A model generated the notes under the pieces. It made no database searches, was not told the origin of the DNA, and was given only the letters and a program-made list of their open reading frames with translations. A DNA stretch of 64,000 bases from Rhodovulum sp. (lineage in GTDB: Bacteria > Pseudomonadota > Alphaproteobacteria > Rhodobacterales > Rhodobacteraceae), in NCBI GenBank assembly GCA_020637615.1, contig JACKKC010000002.1, positions 124,001 to 188,000 of the forward strand, written 5' to 3'. Within the stretch, counting starts at the first letter, position 1, and every line of letters starts with the position of its first letter. A program made the position numbers and the translations under genes. This document shows positions 17,731 through 29,285 of the stretch, piece by piece.

Positions 17731-20700
17731 CTAGAATGGGAGGCTGACTTGAAGGCTCAGACCCAAGGACTGCGTCGAGGCGGCCACGCGGCCGAAGCCT
17801 GCGGCATCCAGATTCCAACCGGATCTTGTTGACATCCGGATGCCGCCTTCGACATCGGCAATCAAATTGTCGAGGTCGCTGTGAGCCTCGAAAGGGTCGC
17901 CGGCCCCGCTTGCACCGACAAATGATGCGGTCACCGACGGGTCGTCGTTCTTCAGGAAACCGGTGATGCCCAGCGAGCCGAAAGCCTCAAGGTGCCTGTT
18001 TCCCTTCATTTCAATCTCGTTACGTAGTTCCAGCGACGGCCGAAAATAGACAAAGGTCTGATCGTCCGCTTCCACTTCGAGTTCGGCACCGGTGGACGAG
18101 GGTTCGCTGAAGCTCGTTGAGAGGTAGTGAACAACGCCTAGGGTCACCTGCGGTTTGACTTGCGCGCCATTCGACGTGACAAACCGGTGGGAGGCGAAGG
18201 CGCCACCTTCCAGAAATGGCGTGGTCTGGTTCGACGTTGTGGACACTCCGAACGGGAGGTCCCGTTGAACATCGAACCAGCCAGACCCACCGCCGGCATA
18301 GACGCCGAACGAAGTCGCCCCGAACGAGCGAGCGGCATACACCACAGCCTGGACCGCATCGCCGTCACTATTGGCGGCATCGTTTCTCAGGCTGTGGTGC
18401 ATGTACTGAAATGCACCGCCGACGACGATGTCCGAATTCGGCGTCGCATCAATTCCGCCGGCCACGCCGGCGCTGCTATCGGTGAACCCGCCGGAACGCG
18501 ATGATTCCTCGATTTCCAGATAGCGGCCTATACCTTCGAGCCAGGCGCAGGAGCTCCGTCCCTCCGAATCGAATACGCGTCCGACCGAATGGCAGCGGCC
18601 GAGCGAGTTATGAAAGTCGAGCGTACCGAGGAGCGTCGCCGTGCGGTTGTCGGCGTAGACGGCGCCACTGTATTGGTAGAGTGCATCCGAATAGTCGTTC
18701 ACCGTTTCGAGGTCGACGAGAGGTGCAAGGATCTGGGGCAGTTCCTCAAGCTCGTACAGATCCTGGAGGTATTCGGCGACTTCCTGTTCCGTGTCATTCA
18801 GTTCATTGATGAAACGATCGGAAGCGAAGTCGATGTCGAAGCTGATAGATATCGAGCGATCCCCACGCCGCGCGCGGTAGCCGGCGACCGCGCTCTGCGT
18901 GACATCGATCATGCCGTCGGTCAGCGATATCCCTTGTTCTGCCTCCAGAACCTCGATGGCGCGTCTTCCCAGGCCGGCCTCGCCGAGGTCTCCAAGGGAG
19001 ATCTCGAAACCGCCCGCGATGTCAGCTGCCCCGGATAGAGAGATCCTGTCACTCGAGGCACTTGTCGTTCGGGTCCCCGGCTCCAGGTCGACGGCCATCA
19101 CACCGGTCCCAGTCTGGCGCAGGTCGCCGGTGACCTGTGTGGTGCCGACCTCTCCGCTGCCGAAAATCTCCCACCGCCCGGAATTGACGAGCAGGCCCCG
19201 GTTGGTCAGGTCGTAGGACCCGCCCGATTCCAGGACTCCGGTGCGTCGATTGCGGACGGTCGCGCGCGTACCATTGAAGTGCAGGTCTCCGGTCAGGGTG
19301 CCCGCGTTGTTGATCGTCGTGTGCGTAGCATCGCTGCGGACGGCATCGCCGCCGATGCCGTCCGCGGTACCGATGCTGCCGTTGTTGACTATGGCGGCTC
19401 TGTCAGCGTTGGTGACCACAACGCCCGCCGAAGCCGGTTCGCTTACGGCCACGGCGGGGAGCGCCAACGAGGCAGATCCGGAACGAGTTGCGCCGAGGCT
19501 TCCTTTCTGTGTGCCGCCGCTGATGGTGCCGTCATTATCTATCTTGGTCGAACCGCTTCCGTTGCCGCCGGGGCTGTCCAGCCACACACCGTAGGCGCCC
19601 GCTCCGGACGCCTTCACCTCGGCGCCACTCGCAATGGTGATCTCGACCGTCTGGCCCGAATAGTCCTTGCCGCTGGCGCTCTGGGCGAAGACGCCGTGCG
19701 CCCCCGCGCCCGAGGTGGTGACGCTCCCGCCGACGGTCACGGTCACGTCGCCGGCCTTTCCCTTGCCACCATTGCTGCCGAGCGAGACCGGTGTTGATGA
19801 CGTCGCGGTTCCGATGACCCCGCCGCCACCGCCGACCGACTGAGCGAACACGCCCACCGAACTCTGACCGCGCGTCGCGATATTGCCGTCGATCGAAACC
19901 GCGACCACCCCGCCATCGCCGGTGGTATCACGCAACGTGCTGTTGCTGTCTGCTAGGTCAGTACCGACTATCGCACCGTCGAAGTTGGTGACCCGCCGTG
20001 TCCTCCGCCGCCGCCGACCGACTGTGCGAACACGCCGAATGCGGCTACCGTATCGCTCTGGCTCGCTTCCAGCGTTTGAACCATCGCCCCGCTGTCAATC
20101 GCCACGGTGACGTCGCCGCCATCGCCGTCGCCATCGCCGAAACCGCCGACAAACAGGTCCGCATCAATTGTGGAGACGGCTCCAACCAGCCCCCGACCGC
20201 CACCGGCGCCGACCGACTGGGCATAGATGCCTGCCGCGCCGAACCCGCTGGTCCCGATCGTTCCGGCAGTGTGCGAAACCGTGACATTGCCGCCCTCGGC
20301 GCCCGCATCATCGGTTCCACCAACATCGTCTCCGCCGATGCCGAACGAGTACTCGAGGCTCCCCGCCGATGCCGAAGCGTATCCGCCGTCGAATGCTATG
20401 CCGCCCCCGCCGCCGATCGCCTGGGCGAGGATCGCCACGGAACCGTCCGCGCCGGTCGTGATGTCGGCGGAGTTCGTCACCGTTACGGCGCCCGCCGGGT
20501 TGGAATTGTCCGTCCTGACGTGCTTCCCGCCGACACGATTGGCGTCGGCGTTCGAGGATGCGATATCGAGAAGTCCGTCGCTGCAGTCACAGCCGGCCTC
20601 GATGGCGAACATCGAACTGGCGAAACCGCCGCCACCGGAAATGCTCTGGGCGAGGATCCCGTGCGATCCTTCCCCGTCAGTCGCGAGTTCGGAAGTATTG

Positions 20701-23700
20701 CGGATCGAAACTTCGGACGCCCTGGATTGATTGCTGTCGCTGAACCCCCCGAGTGTTGCCGAATAGGTTACCTCTGTCCCGCTGGCCTCGAGGCTGTTGC
20801 TCATCCCGACACCCACGATTCCGCCGCCGCGCCCGATGGACTGCGCCACAAGGGCGTGGGAGTCGAAACCGTGTGTCGTCACGGCCGCCGTATTGTCGAG
20901 AACGACTTCGCCGCCGTCGCCGGGGATCCCGGCCGCACCGGCCGCCATCGAAACACCGACCGACTTGCCCTTGTAGCTCAATCCGCCGCCATGGCTTGCA
21001 AGCCCGCCGCCTCCACCGATCGACTGTGCCAGGATGCCAAAGGACTGATAGACCTGTCCGGACGATGCGTTCGTTCCCGTCTCAATGGGCGAGATGTTGA
21101 TCAGGGCCACGGTGCTTCCGCTGCCGCCGTCCCCGCCGGTGGCCCCGACGGACAGGGTGAGGTTCTCGGCGCTGGAGCCATCCGCCACGGTTCCGACCAG
21201 GTCGTTGCCGGCCATGCCGCCGCCGCCGCCGATCGACTGCGCCACGATCCCTGCGGATTGTGTCCCCGCAGTGGTTATCTCTAGGCCGACAGTCGTCGTG
21301 GTGAACTGGTTGAGGTAGACGATCCCGCCAGCGCCGCCGTCACCGCCTGCACCTCCGAGCAAGATGGCCACATCGTCACCCCCGGCATCGGCGAACGAGC
21401 CATTGACGCTGGCTCCGCCATTGCCACCGCCGCCGCCGATGGACTGGAATACGGCCCCGTGGCTGAAGTCGCCCGTGGTTGTGATCGCACCGCTCAACGT
21501 GGTGTCCTGCGAGGAGCCGTCACTGGTATCCTGCGGATTGACGGTGCCACCGTTGCCGCCCGAGCCGCCCGAGCCGCCGAGTGCAATGTCGAGGCCCTTG
21601 GCGCTCTTCACATCGCCGTCGATTGCGAAGCCGCCGTTGCCGCCGCCACCGCCGATCGACTGGGCCAGAATGCCGTAGGCATGGTCGCCGGCGACGGAAA
21701 TCGAGCCCTTGTTGCGGATGAAGAGGTTCCCGCCGTCGCCGCCGCTGCTGCCGCTCCCGCCAATTGCGAGGACCGAGGTCTGGGACTTTTCGCTGGTGGA
21801 AACATCGCCCTCGATTCCATAGCCGCCATCGCCGCCGCCGCCGCCGATCGACTGGGCGAGGACACCGTGGGCGGCATTGTTGACGCTGCCCCCGGTCGCC
21901 ATTGTGGCGATGCTGCCCGCCGGCTTGACGAGAGCATGAACCTCGTTTGCATCGCCGGCCGCACCGCCGGCACCACCGAGGGCGAGGCTGTAGAGCGAGC
22001 CGTTGTCACCGTCATCGGAACTGGCCGAAAGGTTGCCATTGATACCGATCCCGCCGTTGCCGCCTCCGCCGCCGATCGATTGCGCCACGATCCCGCGGGC
22101 GCCGGCACCGTGCGTCTCGACCGCGCCCGATAGCGTTACCGTTACCTCGTTGGCGTCGCCCCCCGTGCCTGCCCGCCCGCCGATCGTCGCGGCCAGCCCA
22201 ACGGAAGCGTCCGTGTCCACGTTGCCCGCGAGACCCATGGCGCCGTTGCCTCCGCCGCCCCCGATCGACTGGGCGAGGATTCCGTGCGAGGTATCGAGAT
22301 TGGTCGTGATGCTCGCGTTCTCGACCGTCACGGAGACGATACGTCCCGTGGCGCCATCGCCGCCCGCACCGCCCACCGTGAACGTGCCGCCCTTGGAAGC
22401 ATTGATGTCGCCCTTCATTCCGAGCCCGCCACGGCCACCGCCACCGCCGGACGACAGGGCGAAGATCCCGTGTCCCTGATCGGCGATGTCACTCGAGTCC
22501 TGGGGCGCGGTCGTGCCTGCCCCGGTCGTGATGGAGCCGCCGGTAAGGCTTACGGTGACGTTCTGGGCCGGCGAGCCATCGCCTCCCACGCCTCCGACGT
22601 TGAGTGACATCTTCGAGGCGTTGGTTTTCGAGCCTGACGCGGAATCCTGAACCACCTCGTAGGCGACATTCGATCCGCCGCTGCCGCCGCCGCCGCCGAT
22701 CGACTGCGCGACGATGCCGCCGGCGTTGCTCCCCATAGTCGCGATGGCGCCGGCCGAATGGCTCACCGTCACCGCGCCGCCCGCCGCACCGCTTCCGCCA
22801 CCGCCGCCGATCGCGACGGAGTAGGTATTCGATTCGGTATCGCTGCTGGACGCATACTGGGCATTGTAGGTAGCGCCGCCCGCGCCACCGTTGCCGCCGA
22901 TCGACTGGGCCAGAATGGCGTCGGAATTGTCGTTGCGGGTTGTGATGGCGGCGCCGTTCTGGACCGTGACCCCGGCTGCTGCCTCTGTGCCACCGCCAGT
23001 GCCGCCGATGACCAGTTCGACCGACTTTTGCCCCGTGTTGTTCTGCGCCGCCATTGCGAGGCCACCATAGCCGCCGTCGCCACTGACCGATTGCGCCAGG
23101 ATGCCGTACTCCTGGTGCAGCGACCCCGAAGTGCCGTCACCCGTCGAGATGGTCCCGCTGTTCGTCACCGTAACCGCCGCGGAACTGCCACCCTTGCCGC
23201 CCGCGCCCCCAACCGCGACCGCGGCACTCTTGTCGTCCTCCGAATTGGAGAAGCTTGCCGTCACCGCAAGGCCACCGTGGCCGCCGGCCCCGCCGATTGA
23301 CTGCCCAACGATGCCCTTCGACTGATCGCCCGTCACGCCGACCGCACCGGTGTTCGTGACAGAGACGGGGGCAGACTTGCCACCATCACCTCCCGCCGCG
23401 CCGACCGTCACATTTGCGTCCACCGAGCCCGAATTGGCGGCGGAGGCCGTGAACGCCGAACCACCGTAGCCGCCGCCACCACCGCTCGACTGGGCAAGGA
23501 TGCCGTGGGAGTCGATCCCGCTCGTTGCTATGGTGCCGCCGCTGATGACGTTCACGAGACCGCTCGTGCCGCCGCCGCCGCCGTCGCCACCGACGCTGAC
23601 CCCGAGTGTCGTGCTGTCCGACGTCGTGAGGGCGGCCGTGACCGACAGCCCGCCATGCCCGCCGCCTCCCGCCATCGACTGCGCCAGAATTCCATGCGAG

Positions 23701-26700
23701 GAATTGCCCGACGTTGCGATCGAACCACTCGTGTAGTTGACGGTCGCCTCCTCTCCGTCACCGCCATCGCCGCCGGACCCTCCGACTGCGACATTCAGTG
23801 TCGCCGTGTCGGAGGCACTGATGCTGCCGGTCACGCTCGCCCCGCCATTGCCGCCTCCCCCGCCAATGGATTGCGCCATCAGGCCAGGCGAACGGTCGCC
23901 CTGCGTCGTTACGTTCCCGGTTGCATCCAGGAACACAACCTCGGCCCCGCCGCCGCCTCCGGCACTTCCGCCGACCGACACGCCGATGCCGGCGCCAGCG
24001 TCGTCCGCCGGTATGGTCAGCGTGCCCGCAATGGCGAGCCCTCCATTGCCGCCACCACCCCCGACCGACATGGCCGCCACACCCGCCGCGTCAGTGCCTG
24101 CGGTCGTGATCGACCCAAATGCCGTAGCGATGTCGACCGTTCCTCCTGATCCTCCATCCGAGCCGCTGCCGCCGATCGCAAAGGCGCCGGAAAGGCCGAT
24201 CGACGCAGACCCGGCTACCGAGAAACCGCCGTTGCCGCCACCGCCACCGACCGAGTGGGCGAAGATGCCCTTGGCGTTGTCGCCCTTCGTGACGATCGTC
24301 GTCGGTGTCGTTGCATCGGGCGCGCTGCCGGGATCGCAGGCGGCGAACGGACTGCTGCTTGTCTGATCGAGACAGACGGTGACGTCTCCGCCATTCCCTC
24401 CGCCGCCACCCTTTCCGCCGACTGCGATCGCGCTGAGGCCCTCGACCGCGCCCGAGATCGCGAAGCCGCCACGGCCACCGCCGCCGCCAACGCTCTGCAC
24501 ATGGAGACCGTCGGAATTGTCGCCATAGGTCTCGATCCCGGCGAACCGGTGCTGGACGAGAACGGTGTCGCCGTTGCCGCCATCGCCGCCCTGGCCACCC
24601 ACCGAATGTGAGAAACCGACACCTCCGCTGACGGCGCCACCGCCTTGGCCACCGCCGCCGCCGATGGACTGCGCCTCGATGGCCGCGGAATGATCGCGGA
24701 AGGTATTGATTTCTCCGGAGTTCACCACCTCCACGTCGCCGCCCATGCCGCCGTCGCCGCCCTTGCCGCCGGTCGCATTGAACGCCCCATGCGCCGTATG
24801 GCCCTTACCTCCGCCGCCGCCGACCGATTGCGCGAATATGCCGATCGAGCACCCGCCGCCGCATGTGTCGGACGAATCCTCCGTGACCGGTGCCGTGCCG
24901 CCGGCATTGATCGTCCCGGTATTGACCACGGTCACGGTACCGCCGTCGGCACCGTCCTTGCTGGGTTTCGAGCCGAGACCGGAACCCGCCGTGCTCGACG
25001 ATCCGACGCCACCGGCTCCGCCGAGAGACTGGGCGAGGATAGCATCGGCGCCGGCACCGTTCGTGGTAACCTCGCCGTTGTTCGTTACATCGACGGTGCC
25101 GCCTGCTCCACCAACCGTTTCAGAGTTTCCGGAGAAGAAGCTGTCGAACTGGTCGCCGAGGGCACCGCCACCGCCACCGATCGACTGTAGTGCTATACCT
25201 GCCGCCTCCGAGCCCGAGGTCGTTATCGTTGCCGCGCTGGTGACCGAGACAGTGTTGCTGTCGCCGTTACTCGCGCCTTCGACCACGCCGAAATCCACGG
25301 ACGGTGACGAATAGGTACCACCTGACCCGTCGTGCCCGCCAACCGACTGGGCCACAATGCCGAGAGCCTGCGACCCCGTGGTCGTGATGTTGCCGGACAC
25401 ATCCAGGGTCACCTCGCCGCCTGCGCCGGCTCCGGACGAGGAACCAGACGCCGGAGAGCCGCCGAGGCTGTAGGCGGCGATGCCATGTGCCTGCGATCCC
25501 GTTGTCGAGATGGTCCAGCTGTCCGCAATGCTGATCTTTCCGCCGTTCCCCGGCACCCCTGCATCGCCACCGGCTTCGACGCCCTGGGCGCCGCGCGAAA
25601 CCGCCTGGAAGGCAATGGCCATATCCCCGTCGGTCGAGATGGTCACTTCGGATCCGCTGGCCTTGTCGATGTTGCCGCCGGCGCCGCCTGCGCCGGGGCT
25701 ATGTCCGCTGCCGCCGGCCGTTCCCCCGGAACTCAGAAGATAGAATCCCGGAATGTTGACGGTATCGATCGCCCACGTGTCTTCGCTGGTATCCGCAAAG
25801 CTGATCCGCCCGCCGTCACCACCGGCACCCGTCGTGCCGCCGTGGCCGGTCAGTTCGTTGCCTGCACCCCCATCACCACCTGTGCCACCGATCGAACTTA
25901 CGATGACTGCGCCGCGCGGATCGGTGCCCAGCTCGTCGGACGCGACATCGAGCGTCAACGTTTCGTCCGCCCCCAGCGTGATGGCCCCGCCATTGCCACC
26001 CGCTCCGCCCGTTCCGCCGTCTTCTTCCGCGGATGTACCTCCGGTTCCGCCGTCGCCACCGGTGCTGGTGACGCCAAGGCCGAGCCAGATGCTGCCCTCA
26101 GTTGTCGAACTATACATTCCGCCGGCCGAAACCGTCACCGCGCCGCCGTCGCCGCCGGATCCGCCGACGAGCCCGTCGCCCGAGACTTCCGACGGTGTGT
26201 TTCCGTTGCCTGCCGCGGTAGCGACCTCGGCGCCGTTCACCGAAGCACCGGAGGGGGCCTGGCCTTCGATGTCGATGGACCCGTCAAAGATCAGCGAACG
26301 TCCTGCCGAGCCGGGTAGGCTGGAGCCGGCTGAAGCGTCCTGACTGGTGCTCTCGAACAGGATTCCGAGCTGATCTTCCTTGACCAACACAGAGTACGTA
26401 TCGGACGTCACCGACAGCGTCAGTGGCCCCTCAGCTTCGGCATCGGCGGGATAGTCCACGTTGACCGTTCCGACAGCGTCGAGCGTACTATCGCCTGGTC
26501 CGATGTCCGCGGTCAGGTTCTCGATGAGGAGCGTGTCGGCGCTGGATGGAACGTCGCCGCCCGGAAGGGAAAGGGTGGTATTCTCGAAATCACCGCTGCA
26601 TGTGTAGGTTGAAGATCCAGGCTCTGAGGCGACACACTGAGCCAAGGCCCTTCCATGACCGAGCGCCAACAAGACGCCCGAGACCACGGCGAATGCCACA

Positions 26701-26711
26701 TCGGACCGCAT
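17731..26711 (-). pseudogene. Giant glycine-rich autotransporter adhesin, one frameshift
   Basis: Type V secretion protein of about 2,990 residues if read through. The signal peptide MRSDVAFAVVSGVLLALGHG ends near ALAQC. The passenger carries ~30 glycine repeats of the type GILAQSIGGGGGNGG, 60-75 residues apart, each followed by short beta-strand-like segments. The last ~280 residues (about 17731-18570) form an autotransporter beta-barrel ending in LSLQVSLPF with terminal Phe. The first frame stops at 19968 just after FAQSVGGGGGHGG; the passenger-barrel remainder continues in another frame from about 19995 (VTNFDGAIVGTDLADS). A one-base change at ~19990-19998 joins them. If real, the truncated passenger lacks its barrel. 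Neighbours are all IS elements, suggesting acquisition. Confidence 0.88.
19600..25500 (-). repeat. Tandem glycine-zipper repeat array in the autotransporter passenger
   Basis: I count about 28 copies of the core Q-S-(I/V)-G-G-G-G-G motif upstream of the frameshift and two to three weaker ones after it. At DNA level each shows a GCCGCC-rich block followed by GATCGACTG or a variant. Copies are diverged rather than identical, and spacing varies. Such arrays recombine and are hard to sequence, which bears on the frameshift beside them. Confidence 0.85.
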
Positions 26712-26938
26712 CGGTGGCCACCCCCGTTCCGAGCGGGATAGTCATGCGACTCCGTTGTGCTGTCAACGAGCGGCTAACCCCTTCACCGGAGTATCTGGGA
26801 CTTTCTGTCTTTCGTGTCCGTCGTCAGACTTTCGGGACATCTAAGCTGATCGAGCATTGAGGGCTCTGGCTCATCTGTTTCAGGTTAGGCCGCTCGGCCG
26901 TGATGGCTCAAGCGGCGGTTTTGAATGGTGGTTGTTTC

Positions 26939-27878
26939 TTAATCTTTTCCCGGGCCTCGAGGGATGGCCTGACCGCGGCCGAGGTAGACATCGGCGGGGT
27001 CAGGGTTGCCGAGGCTCTCGTGGTAGCGGCAGTGGTTGTAGTGCTCGACGAAGGCTGCGACGGCGGCCTCGAGCTGGCCCGGCAGGAAGTAGTTCTCGAG
27101 CAGAACGCGGTTCTTCAGCGTCTGGTGCCAGCGCTCGATCTTGCCTTGGGTCTGGGGTGTGGTTCGGCGCGCCGCGGATATGGGCGATACCCTTGTCCGC
27201 GAGCCAGTCCGGCGAGATCGCCCGCGACGTAGGACGAGCCGTTGTCGCTGAGCAACCGGGGACGATGGACGACGTTGGCGGTGTCGCAGCCCGGAGGCCG
27301 CCAGGGCAAGCTCCAGCGTATCGGTGACGTCACCGGCGCGCATGCTGGTGCAGAGCTTCCAGGCGACGATGAAGCGGGAATAGTCGTCGAGGATCGTCGA
27401 GAGGTAGAACCAGCCCCAGCCGGCGACCTTGAGATAGGTGAAGTCAGTCTGCCAGAGCTGGTTTCGGTGCCGTCGTCTGTTCCAGTGAACGCCTCTGCCG
27501 CCTTTGCCACGACGAAGGCAGGGGCTGGTGATCAGGTCGTGCGCCTTGAGCGGGCGATAGACCGAAGCCTCTGAGACGAAATACTTCTCTTCGTCGGTGA
27601 AGCGGATGGCCAGCTCCCGCGCCGACAGCTCCGGCGCCTCGAGCGCGAGGGCGAATGCGCTCCCCGCACCGGCTCGGGGATGCGGTTCCACACCGGCCGG
27701 GCCTGGGCGACCGGTCCTCAAAGCCTTCCGGCCCATGCTCACGGTAGCGTGGTCGTACCAGCGGTAGAAGGTCGCGGACGGCGCTTTTCGATCCGCGCCA
27801 GGGGTCCGGCGCACCGGCAGGTGCGATCCTTCGACCAGCCGGATGATCTCGAGGCTTCTCGGCGGCGACATACCTCAT
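26939..27878 (-). pseudogene. IS3-family OrfB remnant (degenerate)
   Basis: Integrase part of a second IS3-family element, a different group from the one at 14 kb. It starts MRYVAAEK at 27878, then changes frame to EIIRLVEGSHLPVRR and ATFYRWYD, LAIRFTDEEKYFVSEASVYR, LWQTDFTYLKVAGWGWFYLS. It changes again for VVHRPRLLSDNGSSYVAGDL and once more for TPQTQGKIERWHQTLKNR to the end. At least three frameshifts are present, so inactive. Confidence 0.85.
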
Positions 27879-27899
27879 GCGCGGTCGCCCCAGCCCCGG

Positions 27900-28250
27900 T
27901 CATGCTTTTTTGAGCAGACGGTTCTCCAGCGTGAGATCAGCCACCGCCTCCTTCAGCGCCGCCGCCTCGGCGCGCAGCTTCTCCTTCACCTCAGGACTCG
28001 TCGCCTGACGTGCCGTGTCGCCCGCAAGGCGTCGCTTGCCGGCCTCGAGGAACTCCTTCGACCAGCTGTAGTACAGGCTCTGCGCGATCCCTTCTCGGCG
28101 ACAGTGCTCCGCGATGCTGTCCTCGCCGCGCAACCCGGCGAGGACGATCCTGATCTTTCCTCCGCCGAATGCTGCTTCCGCGTCGCTCGACGGATCTCTT
28201 TCACCACCTTCTCGGCGGCCGCTCTGCTGCGTTCCGGGTTTCTGGCTCAT
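27900..28250 (-). CDS. IS3-family OrfA
   Basis: 116-residue OrfA starting MSQKPGTQQSG at 28250 with a GGAGTGG ribosome site. It shows KIRIVLAGLRGEDSIAEHCR, the HTH segment REGIAQSLYYSWSKEFLEAG and a C-terminal coiled coil ending LENRLLKKA. The coding-strand heptamer AAAAAAG (27905-27911) just before the stop is a classic -1 frameshift site for making OrfAB. Some residues near 30-45 suggest a local frame disturbance. The downstream OrfB is broken, so no active transposase is expected. Only ~12 bases remain upstream of the ATG before an unrelated gene begins. Confidence 0.75.
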   Translation of the reverse strand: MSQKPGTQQSGRREGGERDPSSDAEAAFGGGKIRIVLAGLRGEDSIAEHCRREGIAQSLYYSWSKEFLEAGKRRLAGDTARQATSPEVKEKLRAEAAALKEAVADLTLENRLLKKA

Positions 28251-28259
28251 CTCCACTCC

Positions 28260-29247
28260 TTGGAACACGGTGATCGTGAAGCCGCATCCGGGCGCAATCC
28301 TGCCGCTGGCGCTGACCGTCGCGGTGCTCCGCGACCTGCTGGCCGAGCAGGGGCTGCCGCGCGACGTGGTGCTGCTGGCGGCCGATTCGGCCGAGGCGCC
28401 GGTCACGAAGGACCTGGTGGCGGATCCGGCGGTCGCGATCGTCGACTACACCGGCTCGAACGCCTTCGGCGCCTGGGTGCGGGCGAATGCGGGCGCGGCG
28501 CAGGTCTATACGGAGGAGGCGGGGGTCAACTCGATCGTCGTGGCCGCGACCGACGTCTTCGGGCCGATGTGCGCGAACATCGCTTTCTCGCTGGCGCTCT
28601 ACTCGGGGCAGATGTGCACCGCGCCGCAGGACATCTTCGTGCCGAGGGGCGGCATCGAGACCGACGAGGGGCACAAGGGTTTCGGCGAGGTCGCCGCCGG
28701 CATCGCGGCGGCGGTCGACGCGCTTCTGGCCGATCCGGCCCGGGCCGCGGGTGTGGCCGGCGCCATCGCCAACCCGGCGACGCTCGAGCGGATCGCCGCG
28801 GCGCGCGGGCTGGGCCGGGTGGTGCGCGACAGCGCGCCGCTGGCGGAGGGCCGCAGCGCGACCCCGCTGATCGTCGCGGTCGAGGCCGCCGACGAGGCCG
28901 CCTATGGCGAGGAGCGGTTCGGACCGATCGCCTTCGTCGTGGCGGTGGACGACGCCGAGGACGGCATCGCCCGGGCCGCGGCCCTGGCCCGGCGCAAGGG
29001 CGCGATCACGGCCGCGCTCTACGACACCGACGAGGCGCGGATCCTGCGAGCGGCGGATGCGTTCGCGAGGGCGGGCGTCAACCTGTCAGTCAATCTGACC
29101 GGCAACATCTTCGTCAACCAGTCCGCCGCCTTCAGCGACTTCCACGTCACCGGCCTCAACCCGGCCGGCAACGCCAGCCTGACCGACGCCGCCTTCGTCG
29201 CCGGCCGCTTCGTGCGGGCGATGTGGCGCCGGCCGGTCGCCGCCTGA
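28260..29247 (+). pseudogene. PaaN-like aldehyde dehydrogenase, 5' end missing
   Basis: C-terminal ~328 residues of an aldehyde dehydrogenase similar to phenylacetate-degradation PaaN/BoxD-type enzymes. Visible are NTVIVKPHPGAILPLAL, FTGS-like DYTGSNAFG, EEAGVNSIVV and SGQMCTAPQ with the catalytic Cys. The sequence becomes homologous exactly where the IS3 remnant ends (about 28260), so the first ~200-250 residues and the promoter have been lost. The liv operon follows 38 bases after its stop, so this was probably the first gene of an aromatic-acid operon. No credible start codon remains. Confidence 0.8.
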
Positions 29248-29285
29248 ACCTGAAGACTGCCGACACACCCAAGGGGAGGAAACCC

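Noticed and set aside
19600..25500. Possible CRISPR array in the repeated GCCGCC-rich blocks
   Set aside because: Repeat units vary in length and sequence, spacers are coding and conserved in character, and the whole stretch translates into a continuous Gly-repeat protein.
12731..28260. tRNA-Thr 3' end as an attachment site with a second copy at the far end of the tract
   Set aside because: I looked for the T-arm and acceptor sequence near 28 kb and in the IS tract and found no duplicate, and no integrase gene is present.
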